This document shows, in pieces, positions 1 through 8,184 of a stretch of 64,000 nucleotides of DNA (the stretch's first letter is position 1; the number at the start of each line of letters is the position of its first letter). The DNA is from DATAOG01 sp963782885 (GTDB lineage: Bacteria; Pseudomonadota; Alphaproteobacteria; Geminicoccales; Geminicoccaceae): the NCBI GenBank assembly GCA_963782885.1, contig CAWALL010000013.1, positions 186,001 through 250,000 on the forward strand, given 5' to 3'. The position numbers were made by a program, and so were the translations under genes. Under the pieces are notes generated by a model that was not told the origin of the DNA, did no database searches, and saw only the letters and a list, made by a program, of their open reading frames with translations.

Positions 1-142
1 AGTGAATGAAGCCTCAATGTCTGCTATCAGAGATGGGCTTAAAACAGCTGGAGAACTTTTGCGTAATGGACAACTAGAACCTGAGACTGATGTGACTGGA
101 TCGAGACTTCGTCAATCGGACTTGTTCGTGAGTGCTCCTTGA
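1..142 (+). CDS. C-terminal end of an unidentified protein (partial)
   Basis: An open frame runs from the window edge (first full codon at position 2) to TGA at 140-142 and gives about 46 residues ending in SDLFVSAP. The stop overlaps the TTG start of the next gene in a TTGA arrangement, which indicates an operon with coupled translation. DUF4276 genes are commonly preceded by an AAA-family ATPase gene, so this may be that ATPase's C-terminus. No diagnostic motif is visible in the short piece, so that identity is inferred from context only. Confidence 0.5.
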   Translation, partial: VNEASMSAIRDGLKTAGELLRNGQLEPETDVTGSRLRQSDLFVSAP

Positions 143-205
143 CACTGCGATCGATATTTCCAATAGTAGAGGGAAAGGGCGATGCGCTCGCGTTCCCGAT
201 CCTAT

Positions 206-213
206 TGCGCCGA
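206..213. repeat. Target-site duplication, left copy
   Basis: The 8-mer TGCGCCGA lies directly outside the left end of the insertion sequence and is repeated exactly at 1211-1218. IS1595-family elements typically make 8-bp duplications, so the pair marks an insertion that has not been scrambled since. Confidence 0.85.
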
Positions 214-226
214 ATGGCTTATCCCT

Positions 227-1150
227 TTAAGTCTGGTGGATCAACATGTGGTAGGAGGCATGGTCGCGCTGGGCGGCGAGGCCGAGGAGCGAGGCGAACG
301 CGGCCTGGGGCGTGCGCCTTCGGTTGAACCGGAACACGAACTCGTCGAGATAGCGTTGCAGATGGGGTGCCCGCAGCCCGTGGTAGACGCCGAGCGCCCA
401 GCGTTTGGCGTTGGCGAACACCCGGTGGATCCAGGGCAGCAGCACATGCGCCGCCATCGGCCCGACCACCTTAGGATCGTGCTTGACCGCCTTGAGGCGC
501 GCGTAGCCCGACCAGCCGTCGCTGACCACCGTGCTGCCGGCGACCACGTTGCCACCGACGAAGCCGCCGAGGGTCGCGGCCGAATAATCCCGGATCACCG
601 CAAGGCGGGCCCGGCCCGGGCCCCTGCCATGGATCTCGACCGCGCCGGCGATCAAGAGCTTGCCCTGCTCCGAGCGGCCGGACTGGGGCGTGATCGGGTC
701 GTCCTTGGTGCGCAAGGGGATGCTGGTCTCGTCGACCTCGACCAGGCCGCCAAGCGGCGACCGCTCCGGGTCGACCATCGCCCGGCGCAGCTTGGCGAGC
801 AGCAGCCAGGCGGTCTTGTAGGAGCCCAAGCCGAGCTGCAGCCACAGCTGCCGCGCCGAGATGCCGTTCCTGTGGGTCGCCACCAGCCAGGCGGCGAGAA
901 ACCAGGTCTTGAGCGGCAGGTGCGAACGGTGCAGCACCGTGCCCGCGGTCGCCGAGGTCTGGCGGTGGCACCGGGCGCATTCGATCAGCACCACGCCGCG
1001 CCCCAGCTCCCAGCCGTGGTCATGGCCACAAGCGGGGCAGCGAAAGCCGTCCGGCCAGCGTTTCGCCAGCAACCAGCGGGCGCAGGCCTCGTCATCCGCA
1101 AACCGCGCCTCGAACTCACGCAACGACCGCGGAACATCACCTATCACCAC
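227..1150 (-). CDS. IS1595 family transposase
   Basis: This protein of 307 residues is encoded from a GTG start. The N-terminus holds a zinc ribbon with two Cys-x2-Cys pairs (CPACGHD near residues 38-44 and CARCHRQ near 58-64). The catalytic core of the ISXO2-like type follows: the first Asp in EVDETSIPLR, the second in VVSDGWSGY, and a C-terminal acidic region YLDEFVFRFNRR. It should cut and paste the surrounding element. The length and all core motifs are complete, so it is probably active. It is oriented against the gene it interrupts. Confidence 0.92.
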   Translation of the reverse strand: MVIGDVPRSLREFEARFADDEACARWLLAKRWPDGFRCPACGHDHGWELGRGVVLIECARCHRQTSATAGTVLHRSHLPLKTWFLAAWLVATHRNGISARQLWLQLGLGSYKTAWLLLAKLRRAMVDPERSPLGGLVEVDETSIPLRTKDDPITPQSGRSEQGKLLIAGAVEIHGRGPGRARLAVIRDYSAATLGGFVGGNVVAGSTVVSDGWSGYARLKAVKHDPKVVGPMAAHVLLPWIHRVFANAKRWALGVYHGLRAPHLQRYLDEFVFRFNRRRTPQAAFASLLGLAAQRDHASYHMLIHQT

Positions 1151-1187
1151 GCCCTCCTACCATCGATCATACTACCCGTAGGGGCAG

Positions 1188-1208
1188 CCAGATGCAAAGG
1201 GATAAGCC
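1188..1208. repeat. Right terminal inverted repeat of the IS1595 element
   Basis: Reading the minus strand inward gives GGCTTATCCCTTTGCATCTGG, matching the left terminus at 216-236 at 18 of 21 positions. The transposase is expected to bind both ends. Confidence 0.85.
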
Positions 1209-1210
1209 GC

Positions 1211-1218
1211 TGCGCCGA
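1211..1218. repeat. Target-site duplication, right copy
   Basis: This is the second exact copy of TGCGCCGA, the partner of 206-213. It lies in frame with the downstream DUF4276 coding sequence (codons CTG CGC CGA). Confidence 0.85.
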
Positions 1219-1771
1219 TTTGCGTATGAGATATTCGATAATTACGAGGTACGGATTTTTCCGGCGTACCGAATCGCCCGTGCAAGGATGATGGATCAAT
1301 ACCAGGACCTGGAGGAGGCCGTCGAGCTGGGATGTCGGCGAGTCCGGTCGTATGGCGGGAGGGGAGCGGTCGCGGTTCTCCTTGACGGAGACGATGACCT
1401 GCCGTGCTTGCTTGGCCCACGATTGCGTCAGCGCATTGAGGAAGTGAACGGGGCCGTTCGGAAAAGCGTCGTTCTCGCAAAGCGCGAGTACGAGGCGTGG
1501 CTCCTTGCCGCGGCGAGGTCGTTGCGAGGAAGACGTGGGGTCCAGGCAGGAGCCGAGCCGCCTCAGGACCCGGAAGGCATCACTGGCGCAAAAGAGCATT
1601 TCGAGAGGCACATCCTTGCCTCGGGAGCGACGTACAGCCCGACGGTTGATCAGCCTGCATTCACCACGTGGATCGATCTATCGGAAGCTCGGGTCTGTAG
1701 TTCATTCGATAAGCTGTGGCGAGATCTGGAGCGGCTGTTCGCCGACTGAGAACTTCGCTGGGACCGAAAAG

Positions 1772-2005
1772 ATGGCTAAGCAGCTCTTGCACCTGGTGTT
1801 CGGCGGCGAGCTCAAGGACCCGAACGGCACCAAGTTCGTCGACACCGACCGGCTCGACATCGTCGGGATTTTTCCGAACTACAAGGCCGCCTATGACGCC
1901 TGGCGCGCGAAGGCGCAGCAGACCGTCGACGACGCCCAGACGCGCTATTTCGTGGTCCATCTGCACCGGCTGCTCGATCCCGAGACCGAGCCGACCGGAA
2001 ACTGA
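1772..2005 (+). CDS. DUF4170 family protein
   Basis: This small protein of 77 residues begins MAKQLLHLVFGGEL and contains the family-typical stretch FVDTDRLDIVGIFPNYKAAYDAWRAKAQQTVDDA. DUF4170 is largely restricted to Alphaproteobacteria and has no established biochemical role. The ATG at 1772 was chosen because it starts the conserved domain exactly; a longer frame upstream has no conserved sequence. It ends 61 bp before the amidase gene and could be co-transcribed with it. Confidence 0.88.
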   Translation: MAKQLLHLVFGGELKDPNGTKFVDTDRLDIVGIFPNYKAAYDAWRAKAQQTVDDAQTRYFVVHLHRLLDPETEPTGN

Positions 2006-2066
2006 GCTTGGCACGGCCGCCGGCCTGGACGTACGCTGGTCCGAGCCGGCAAGCGGGGAGAAATCG

Positions 2067-2871
2067 ATGAAGGTCGCGCTGATCCAGATGAACTCGCAAG
2101 GCGACAAGGCCGCCAACCTCGAGCAGGCGCGCCGCCTGATCGAGCAGGCGGTCGCCGAGGAGCGGCCGGACCTCGTGGCCTTGCCCGAAGTCTGGACCAT
2201 GCTCAGCGAGGACGCCGCCGCCAAGCGCGCCGCGGCCGAGCCGATCCCGGGCGGCGAGGCCTACGGCCTGCTCCAGGAGCTCGCCGCCCGGCACCGCATC
2301 CTGCTGCACGGCGGCTCGGTGATCGAGCAGGACGGCGATGCCTTGTGCAACACCACGGTCGTGTTCGGCCGGGACGGCCGCGAGCTCGCCCGCTACCGCA
2401 AGCTGCACCTGTTCGACATCACGACCCCCGACGGCAAGGAATACCGCGAATCCGCGACCTTCACCCGCGGCGCGCGCGTGATCACCTTCGATGCCGAGGG
2501 CACCCGCTTCGGCCTGTCGATCTGCTACGACCTGCGTTTTTCCGAGCTTTACCTGCAGCTCGCCAAGGCCGGCGCCAAGATCATCCTGGTGCCGGCCGCA
2601 TTCACGCTCCAGACCGGCAAGGACCACTGGGAGGTGCTGCTTGAGGGCGCGCGCGATCGAGACCCAGACCTACGTGCTCGCACCCGCCCAGTGGGGCCGC
2701 TACGCCGGCGGCGCCCGCGCCACCTACGGCCACAGCCTGATCGCCGATCCCTGGGGCCACGTGATCGCGAGGGCCCAGGACAAGCTCGGCTATATCTGTG
2801 CCCGCCTCGATCTCGAGGAGGTCGAGCGTGTCCGCGCCCGCATGCCCTGCGCCCAGCACCGGGTGCTGTAG
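2067..2871 (+). pseudogene. Carbon-nitrogen hydrolase (nitrilase superfamily, Nit2/omega-amidase-like), frameshifted
   Basis: The first 190 or so residues are a normal nitrilase-fold amidase with the full catalytic triad: Glu41 (LPEVW), Lys112 (YRKLHLFD) and Cys153 (SICYDLRF). A good ribosome site (GGGGAG) precedes ATG 2067. At 2641-2642 one extra T after CTGC shifts the frame; the sequence then continues in another frame as RARAIETQTYVLAPAQWGR to the stop at 2869-2871. Deleting one T restores a protein of about 267 residues, the usual family length. The most similar families hydrolyse omega-amides of 2-oxoacids. It is either a very young pseudogene or an indel error. Confidence 0.85.
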
Positions 2872-3093
2872 ATCGGGACGTCGGGCAACCGAGAGCCGCG
2901 CGCATACTGTATCGGTTGAGACAGGCCCTTCAGAGATTTTTTTATCCGGCGACCATCGGCCCCCGGCCGCCCCGGTCCTGACCGCAACGACGTGAGCGGC
3001 GCCCTGCGCGAGGCGGGGCCGCTGGCGTGACCGTTCCACATTGTCGGCGGTCCGGAACGAGGGTAGGTTATTTCAAAGCGAAGGATTGACGCC

Positions 3094-4206
3094 ATGATTC
3101 GCGCGAAGGTTCTTCTGATCGGTCTCATTTCGATCGCCGCCGCCCTATACGCCGCCGGCGCCCGCGCCGAGATCCTGCTCGGCTCTGCGGGACCGTTCAC
3201 CGGCAAGATGTCCTGGATCGGCGAGCAACATCAAAGGGGAGTCGAGGCCGCTGTCTCCGAGATCAACGCGGCCGGCGGGGTTCTCGGCGAACCCTTGAAG
3301 ATCGTCGAGGCCGACGACTATTGCGACAAGGAGCAGGCGGTCGCGGCGGCGAACAAGCTGATCGCGGAGCGGGTCGCTGTCGTCATCGGCCACAATTGCT
3401 CCGGAGCGGCGATCCCGGCTTCGAAGGTGTACGCCGATGCCGGTTTTCTGATGATCACCGGCACGGCGACCAACCCGTTCATCACCGATCAGGGCTTCCG
3501 CCAGACTTTCCGGATGGTCGCCCGCGACACCTTGCAGGGCGAGATGGCCGCCACCTACATGGCCGAGCATCTGCCTAGTCGGAGGATCGCGATCCTGCAC
3601 GATGGCGAAGGCTACGGCAGAGGCCTTGCCGAGGCGACCAAGGCGGAACTGAACCGGCGCGGCGTCACGGAAGCCGTGTACGCGCAGGTCACGCCTGGCA
3701 AGGCAGACTATTCGGACACGCTCGCCAAACTCGAGGCGGCCGGCATCGACGTGCTCTTCTACGGCGGCTACACGCCCGAAGCAGCTCTGCTGATCCGCCA
3801 AGCGCGCGACCGCGGCTACGATCTGAAGCTGATCGGCAGCGACTCCTTGGTTACGGAATATTTCTGGCTGGTCGCTGGGCCGGCAGCCGTGGGCGTGCGC
3901 TTTGTCTCCATGGCCGACCCACGCAGCCATCCGGCAGCGGCGCCGATCGTGACCAAACTCCGTGCCGAAGGTTATGAGCCGGAAGGTTTCACCCTTTACT
4001 CCTACGCCGCGGTCGAGGTCTGGGCGCAGGCGGTCGAGCAGGCCGGCAGCGTCGCGACCGACGCCGTGGCTGAGGCTCTTCACACGCAACAGTTCGAGAC
4101 CGTGCTCGGCCGGATCGGCTTCGACGAGAAGGGCGATGTCTACGGCTACGAGCCGTTCGTGTGGTATGTCTGGCAAGAGGGCAAATACGTGCCGCTGAAG
4201 CCGTGA
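3094..4206 (+). CDS. ABC transporter substrate-binding protein, LivK/branched-chain amino-acid type (paralogue 1)
   Basis: This protein of 370 residues has an export signal (MIRAKVLLIGLISIAAALYAAGARA, cleavage expected after ARA) followed by a type I periplasmic-binding fold of the branched-chain amino-acid receptor family (SAGPFTGKMSWIGEQ, EINAAGGVLGEP, KADDYCDKEQAV-type segments). Two cysteines in ADDYCD and GHNCSGA are conserved with the neighbour and may form a disulphide. It should bind an amino acid or similar small ligand in the periplasm. No permease or ATPase gene is nearby, so its transporter partner must lie elsewhere. A GAAGGA ribosome site precedes the start. Confidence 0.92.
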   Translation: MIRAKVLLIGLISIAAALYAAGARAEILLGSAGPFTGKMSWIGEQHQRGVEAAVSEINAAGGVLGEPLKIVEADDYCDKEQAVAAANKLIAERVAVVIGHNCSGAAIPASKVYADAGFLMITGTATNPFITDQGFRQTFRMVARDTLQGEMAATYMAEHLPSRRIAILHDGEGYGRGLAEATKAELNRRGVTEAVYAQVTPGKADYSDTLAKLEAAGIDVLFYGGYTPEAALLIRQARDRGYDLKLIGSDSLVTEYFWLVAGPAAVGVRFVSMADPRSHPAAAPIVTKLRAEGYEPEGFTLYSYAAVEVWAQAVEQAGSVATDAVAEALHTQQFETVLGRIGFDEKGDVYGYEPFVWYVWQEGKYVPLKP

Positions 4207-4270
4207 CTGTGCCGTATTGTCGCCTGCGGCGGGCGAGCGTGGGCTTCTTGGCTTCGGGGAGGGCTGGGCC

Positions 4271-5383
4271 ATGCTTTGTCGGCAATGGCTTGTCGTCGGT
4301 CTAATTTCGATTGTCGCACTGGGCACTACGGCCGCCCGCGCCAAGGTCCTGATCGGCCTCGCGGCGCCGCTCACCGGCAATGCGGCCTGGGCCGGGGGCG
4401 AGACGGTGGAAGGGGCCGAGATGGCCATCGCCGATCTCAACGCCGCCGGCGGCGTTCTCGGCGAGCAGATCGAGTTGGTCAAGGCCGACGACTACTGCGA
4501 TGGGGATCAAGCCGTCGCCGCCGCCAAAAAACTGGTCGCAAGCGGCGTGGTGATGGTGTTCGGCCACCAATGCTCCGGGGCCGCGATTCCCGCATCCAAA
4601 GTCTATGCCGAAGCAGGCATCCTGATGATTTCGACCTTTGCGACCAATCCGAAGCTCACGGAGCAGAGCTTCAGCAACGTCTTCCGCATCGTTGGCCGGG
4701 ACGACATCCAGGGCGAGATCGCTGCCGAACTCCTCGCCGAACGCTGGCGCGACCAACCGATGGCCATTCTTCATGACGGCGAGGCGTATGGGAAGGGTCT
4801 GGCGGAGGAGACGAAACAGGGGCTCAACCAGCGCGGCGTCACCGAAGCCCTGTTTGACCAGATCGTGCCCGGTCAGGTCGACTACTTTGATATCGTCGAG
4901 AAAATGAGGAGCAACGGTATCGCTGTCCTGTATTATGGCGGCTACGCTCCCGAAGCAGGATTGATCATCCGCCAGACGCGCAGCGCTGGCTACGATCTGC
5001 AACTGGTCTCGGGCGATGCCCTGGGCAATGAGGACTTCGTGCTCATCGCGGGTGCGGCCGCGGAAGGAGCGCTGATGACGTTGGTCCCGGACCCGCGCCG
5101 CCATCCCGCAGCGGCACTCCTGGCCGGGCGGCTCGATCGCCTCGGTATTCCCGGATTTACGGCATATGCTGCCGTGCAGACGTGGACGCTGGCGGTCGAG
5201 AATGCAGGCAGCTTCCAGACCAAGGCTATCGCCGGGGCGCTCCGCGGCCGGGAGTTCGACACCGTGCTCGGTAGGATCGGGTTCGACGCCAAGGGCGACG
5301 TGACCGGCTACGACACCTTCGTCTGGTACGTGTGGCGAGACGGCAAATACGTGCCGCTGGAGTCGGGCGCGGCCGAGGAGTAG
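4271..5383 (+). CDS. ABC transporter substrate-binding protein, LivK/branched-chain amino-acid type (paralogue 2)
   Basis: This protein of 370 residues has a signal peptide (MLCRQWLVVGLISIVALGTTAARA) and the same fold and length as the gene just upstream. Roughly half of the residues align identically by eye, and both end in FVWYVWxxGKYVPL. The shared cysteines (DDYCD, GHQCSGA) are kept. The pair arose by tandem duplication; ligand-contacting regions differ (GTATNPFIT versus STFATNPKLT), so specificity may have diverged. ATG 4271 was chosen because it begins the signal peptide; an in-frame upstream extension is unconserved. Confidence 0.92.
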   Translation: MLCRQWLVVGLISIVALGTTAARAKVLIGLAAPLTGNAAWAGGETVEGAEMAIADLNAAGGVLGEQIELVKADDYCDGDQAVAAAKKLVASGVVMVFGHQCSGAAIPASKVYAEAGILMISTFATNPKLTEQSFSNVFRIVGRDDIQGEIAAELLAERWRDQPMAILHDGEAYGKGLAEETKQGLNQRGVTEALFDQIVPGQVDYFDIVEKMRSNGIAVLYYGGYAPEAGLIIRQTRSAGYDLQLVSGDALGNEDFVLIAGAAAEGALMTLVPDPRRHPAAALLAGRLDRLGIPGFTAYAAVQTWTLAVENAGSFQTKAIAGALRGREFDTVLGRIGFDAKGDVTGYDTFVWYVWRDGKYVPLESGAAEE

Positions 5384-5448
5384 GCTCGGCCGCATCGCTT
5401 GCGGGAAAGGCGATCGGCGTGGGTGCGAGTGGCCGGCTGCTCCGGAGC

Positions 5449-6321
5449 ATGACCGCGCGGTTCGGGCGGCCGGGCGTGCGCGGGCGGCTCTTGCACGCGT
5501 TCCTCGGCATCAGCCCCTTCGTGGTGATCGCCGCGGCGGCTGGCCTTTATTCGTTCGGCGAGGTCGGTAAGGCGCTCGGGCGGATCACCGAGGAGCGGGT
5601 GCCGGGCGCGCTCGCCTCGCTCGAGCTGTCGCGGCAGGCCGAGCGGACCGTGGTGGCAGCACCCGCGCTGCTCGCGGTCCGCTCCGAGGAGCAGCTGCAA
5701 CAGGTCTCGGGCGGCATCCAGGCCGAGGTCGGCAAGCTCGAGCGGCTGCTCGAGGCGCTCCGGCAGAGCGGCCTGCACCCGGGCGCGCTGGCGCCGCTCG
5801 AGCCGGCGGTCGACGGGTAGCGCCGCAACCTCGGGGCGCTCGATGCGCTGATTGCCAAGCGGCTCGCGGTCGCGGCGCGCAAGCAGGCCCGGCTCGGCGA
5901 CCTCGCCGACACCAACGTCGCCACTCAGCGCTTGGTGGCGCCCGGCATCCTGGTCATGGAATCCAAGATCGCCGAATGGCGGCGCAGCAATGCCGGCGCC
6001 GACCAGGGCGAGCGTGAGCGGGCGGCCGCGACGGCCGCGCTCGGCCAGGCGATCGCCGAGTACCTGCCGCAGCAGAAGGCGCAGATCGAGCTGTCGGCGA
6101 TCAACGACGGCCTGCTCAAGGCGGCGGCGCCGACGCCTGCCGACCTGCCGCTGCTCGGCTTCCCGTTGCGCCGGTCGCTGTTCACCCTCGAGGCGCTGGC
6201 CAGCGAAGTCGATCCGGTCGCGCCCGCCTGCTGGAGCGGTCGAGCAGTTCAAGCAGATGACCGACGGCGACGACAGCATCCTGCAGGCGCGCGATCCTGG
6301 CCGACGCCCAGAGCCTGCTCG
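5449..6321 (+). pseudogene. Sensor-protein N-terminal fragment (membrane anchor and periplasmic/linker helices), decayed
   Basis: ATG 5449 opens a frame with a transmembrane segment (LLHAFLGISPFVVIAAAAGLY) followed by a long helical region (ITEERVPGALASLELSRQAE), typical of the input part of histidine kinases or similar sensors. A TAG at 5818-5820 interrupts the frame. The same frame then continues (RRNLGALDALIAKRLAVAARK) to about 6225, where a frameshift leads into EQFKQMTDGDDSILQAR. No HAMP, kinase or output domain follows; similarity stops near 6321, where an unrelated fragment begins on the opposite strand. At least two lesions plus truncation make this a clear pseudogene. Confidence 0.7.
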
Positions 6322-6552
6322 AGCGACCTCGCCATCGCCCGCGAGCACCTTGCCATCGGTGTCGACCCGCAGCAGGTCGCGGGCGCGGATCTCGCCGAAA
6401 TGGCGGCCGTAGGGATTGACCAGAAACTCGCGGCCGTCGTCGGTCAGCGCCAGGCTGAAGTGGTTGTCGATGCCCTCATGAAAGCCGAACCGGACGGCGA
6501 GGCGGAAGGCCGCCGCCAGCTCGACCCGGCCAACGAGCTCGGAATTGTCCAT
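6322..6552 (-). pseudogene. Class II aldolase/adducin family N-terminal fragment
   Basis: Starting at ATG 6552 the minus strand encodes MDNSELVGRVELAAAFRLAV, then the family-typical ...HEGIDNHFSLAL and REFLVNPYGRHFGEIRARDLL segments, and about 77 residues in total. The frame then runs into sequence that belongs to the sensor relic on the other strand (after GDGEVA, near 6322). The zinc-binding C-terminal part is missing, so it cannot be a working aldolase-fold enzyme. The junction shows that a deletion or rearrangement joined two unrelated genes tail to tail. Confidence 0.75.
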
Positions 6553-6679
6553 CGCAGTCTCTCCGTTCGCGGCCACGCTTGGCGCAAAGTGTAGCCGGGG
6601 CTAGGATCGGCACCAAGTGAACGAGCGACGCCGCGGACGGCTCCGTCTGCGGTGAGCTGACGTAAGGCGGGAGGGATGC

Positions 6680-7375
6680 ATGGTCAAAGGTGGGAGGGTT
6701 GCCGCCATCGCCGGGCTCGGCCTGCTCGGCGCCTGCGCGCAGGCGGTCAACGATCCGCTGGCGGTGCACAGCATCTATGGGGGGCTGAGCCCGAACCCGG
6801 TCTACCGGGGCGAGCTGCCGCGGGTGCTGTACAGCGCCGAGGCGACGCCGGCCAAGCAGGGCCTGCTGTACACCTCGATGTTCGAATCCGAGGTCGCGGC
6901 GCAATACGCCGGGCAGGCGACGGCGGCGGAGGTGCCAAGCGACGTCCGCAGCGCGCTCGGCGAGGTCCTGTACGCGATCGATCCGGACGCGGCGCCGTCC
7001 TGGGGCGCGAAGTCGACCGGGATCGTGTCCGGATGGGCCGGCGCCGGCTACGGCGCCCGGCGCGCGACCACCGAGATGGCGAGCGCGATCCGGAATGCGG
7101 TCGCGAGCGACGGCTCGGCCGCGCTCAAGCAACACGGCCCCGAGGCCGCGACCTGCGCCGACAATACCCTGCGCCGGGCCGACCAGGTCGCGACGCTCAG
7201 CCAGCAGGCGCTCGCCGGGCCGGCCGAGGAGCCGGCCCTGCTGCAGCAGATCCACGAGGTCGCGCGGCAGCTGCTGCGCGGCTCGGATGCCGGCGCCGAC
7301 CCCGCGACCTGCGGGCTCGAGGCGGTCAGGCGCGACCTGGACCCGCTGGCGCGCTCGACCGGAGAGGGCGGCTGA
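6680..7375 (+). CDS. Putative lipoprotein of unknown function
   Basis: This protein of 231 residues has a lipoprotein signal: a hydrophobic stretch (VAAIAGLGLLGAC) with the lipobox LLGAC placing the lipidated cysteine near residue 19. The mature part is alanine-rich with several predicted helices and two further cysteines (TCADN, TCGLE) that could pair. No known domain is recognised. It stands alone between the relics and a VapC gene on the opposite strand. It is probably anchored in the envelope; its function is unknown. Confidence 0.7.
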   Translation: MVKGGRVAAIAGLGLLGACAQAVNDPLAVHSIYGGLSPNPVYRGELPRVLYSAEATPAKQGLLYTSMFESEVAAQYAGQATAAEVPSDVRSALGEVLYAIDPDAAPSWGAKSTGIVSGWAGAGYGARRATTEMASAIRNAVASDGSAALKQHGPEAATCADNTLRRADQVATLSQQALAGPAEEPALLQQIHEVARQLLRGSDAGADPATCGLEAVRRDLDPLARSTGEGG

Positions 7376-7477
7376 TCTCGCAAAGGTCCCCGGTCGCCAT
7401 CGCGGCGGCTGCCGCGCGGCGGGGGTGAAGACTGATCGGACGGTCAACGAGGGTCCAGGGCGCCCCGCGCGCTCGGC

Positions 7478-7909
7478 TCAGCAGGGCAGGGCGCGCAGAT
7501 GCCCTTGCCTGGCATACTCGAGCAACGGGCGATCGCGGGTCACGAGGGTCAAATTCTCGACCCGCGCGGTCGCGACGATGATCCGGTCTGCGGGGTCGCT
7601 GTGCATGGGCGATGGCAGGTCGTGGCTTTCGATCGCGATCTCGGGGGTCAGGACGATGACCTCGACGCGGGACCGCGCGAGCGCGCGGCGCACCCATAGC
7701 CGGCAGGGCTGATTGAGGCTCAGGCGGCCTTTGGCATCGAGCAGGGCGATCTCCCAGATCGACATGACCGAGATGAAGAGAGCTCCCGCTCCGGCGGCAT
7801 CGAAGATCGCATCCAGCGTCGCCCTGGCGAATCGTCGCTGCCCGCGGACCAGCCAGATCCAGGCATGGGTATCCAGCAGCAGCGCGGCGCGATCACGCCT
7901 CGTCGTCAT
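7478..7909 (-). CDS. vapC: PIN-domain toxin, VapC family
   Basis: This PIN nuclease of 143 residues carries its acidic residues in the usual places: LLLDTHAWIWL (first Asp), MSIWEIALL (Glu), DPADRIIVATA (Asp pair) and LVTRDRPLL. VapC toxins cut RNA, often tRNA, and are neutralised by a cognate antitoxin. Its start at 7909 overlaps the 3' end of the upstream antitoxin gene by 17 bp, a standard coupled toxin-antitoxin layout. The motif set matches the subfamily that pairs with Phd/YefM-type antitoxins. Confidence 0.9.
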   Translation of the reverse strand: MTTRRDRAALLLDTHAWIWLVRGQRRFARATLDAIFDAAGAGALFISVMSIWEIALLDAKGRLSLNQPCRLWVRRALARSRVEVIVLTPEIAIESHDLPSPMHSDPADRIIVATARVENLTLVTRDRPLLEYARQGHLRALPC

Positions 7910-8174
7910 CTTCGCCGACGTAGAGGATGCCCTTCTCGGCGTTCCACTCCTCGCCGGTCGGGCCCACGATGTCGCCCAGAATCTGGATTGAGCCCTTCAT
8001 GCAGCCGAAGATCTCGCGATCAGGCTTCGCCTCCTCGACCGGCACGAGCTTGGCGACCGGCCGGCCCCGCTTGGTGATCACGATCGGCCGGCCGGTGATC
8101 TGGACCTGATCCATCAGCTTCAGGCAGCGCGCCTTGAACTCGCCCGCGGGCATCGAGATCTCGGTTTTGGCCAT
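7893..8174 (-). CDS. Type II antitoxin, Phd/YefM family
   Basis: This protein of 93 residues has an N-terminal Phd/YefM DNA-binding fold (MPAGEFKARCLKLMDQVQ, then ITKRGRPVAKLVPVEE) and an acidic tail ending VGEDDDEA that would wrap the toxin. It lies immediately upstream of and overlaps the VapC gene. ATG 8174 is preferred over ATG 8186 because the latter lies inside a perfect palindrome that looks like the operator. Autoregulation by the antitoxin-toxin complex is expected for the family. Confidence 0.9.
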   Translation of the reverse strand: MAKTEISMPAGEFKARCLKLMDQVQITGRPIVITKRGRPVAKLVPVEEAKPDREIFGCMKGSIQILGDIVGPTGEEWNAEKGILYVGEDDDEA

Positions 8175-8184
8175 CGCCGGCTCC

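Larger units (their letters stand above)
214..1210 (-). mobile_element. IS1595-family insertion sequence, complete
   Basis: This element of about 997 bp has inverted ends GGCTTATCCCTTT followed by variable bases and TCTGG (left 216-236; right, reverse complement, 1188-1208). Each end has two extra outer bases that do not match each other. Exact 8-bp direct repeats flank it. It carries one intact transposase gene on the minus strand and no passenger genes. With the duplication still perfect, the insertion looks recent. The family assignment rests on the transposase zinc ribbon and DDE-like core together with the duplication length. Confidence 0.9.
139..1749 (+). pseudogene. DUF4276 family protein (TOPRIM-like), split by an insertion sequence
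   Basis: The N-terminal part starts at TTG 139 and carries the family-typical IVEGKGDALAFPILLRR segment, resembling the first acidic motif of TOPRIM-like folds. The rest resumes after the insertion sequence at 1211 (FAYEIFDNYEV) and ends at 1749 with the typical SPTVDQPAF and SFDKLWRDLERL segments. The two halves are in the same frame: removing the element and one copy of the 8-bp duplication rebuilds an uninterrupted gene of about 200 codons. The family pairs with AAA ATPases and is thought to act on nucleic acids or in defence; that role is inferred here. Disruption should abolish function. Confidence 0.85.

Noticed and set aside
2935..2946. T run resembling a terminator after the amidase gene
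   Set aside because: No stable GC hairpin directly precedes the run of seven T.
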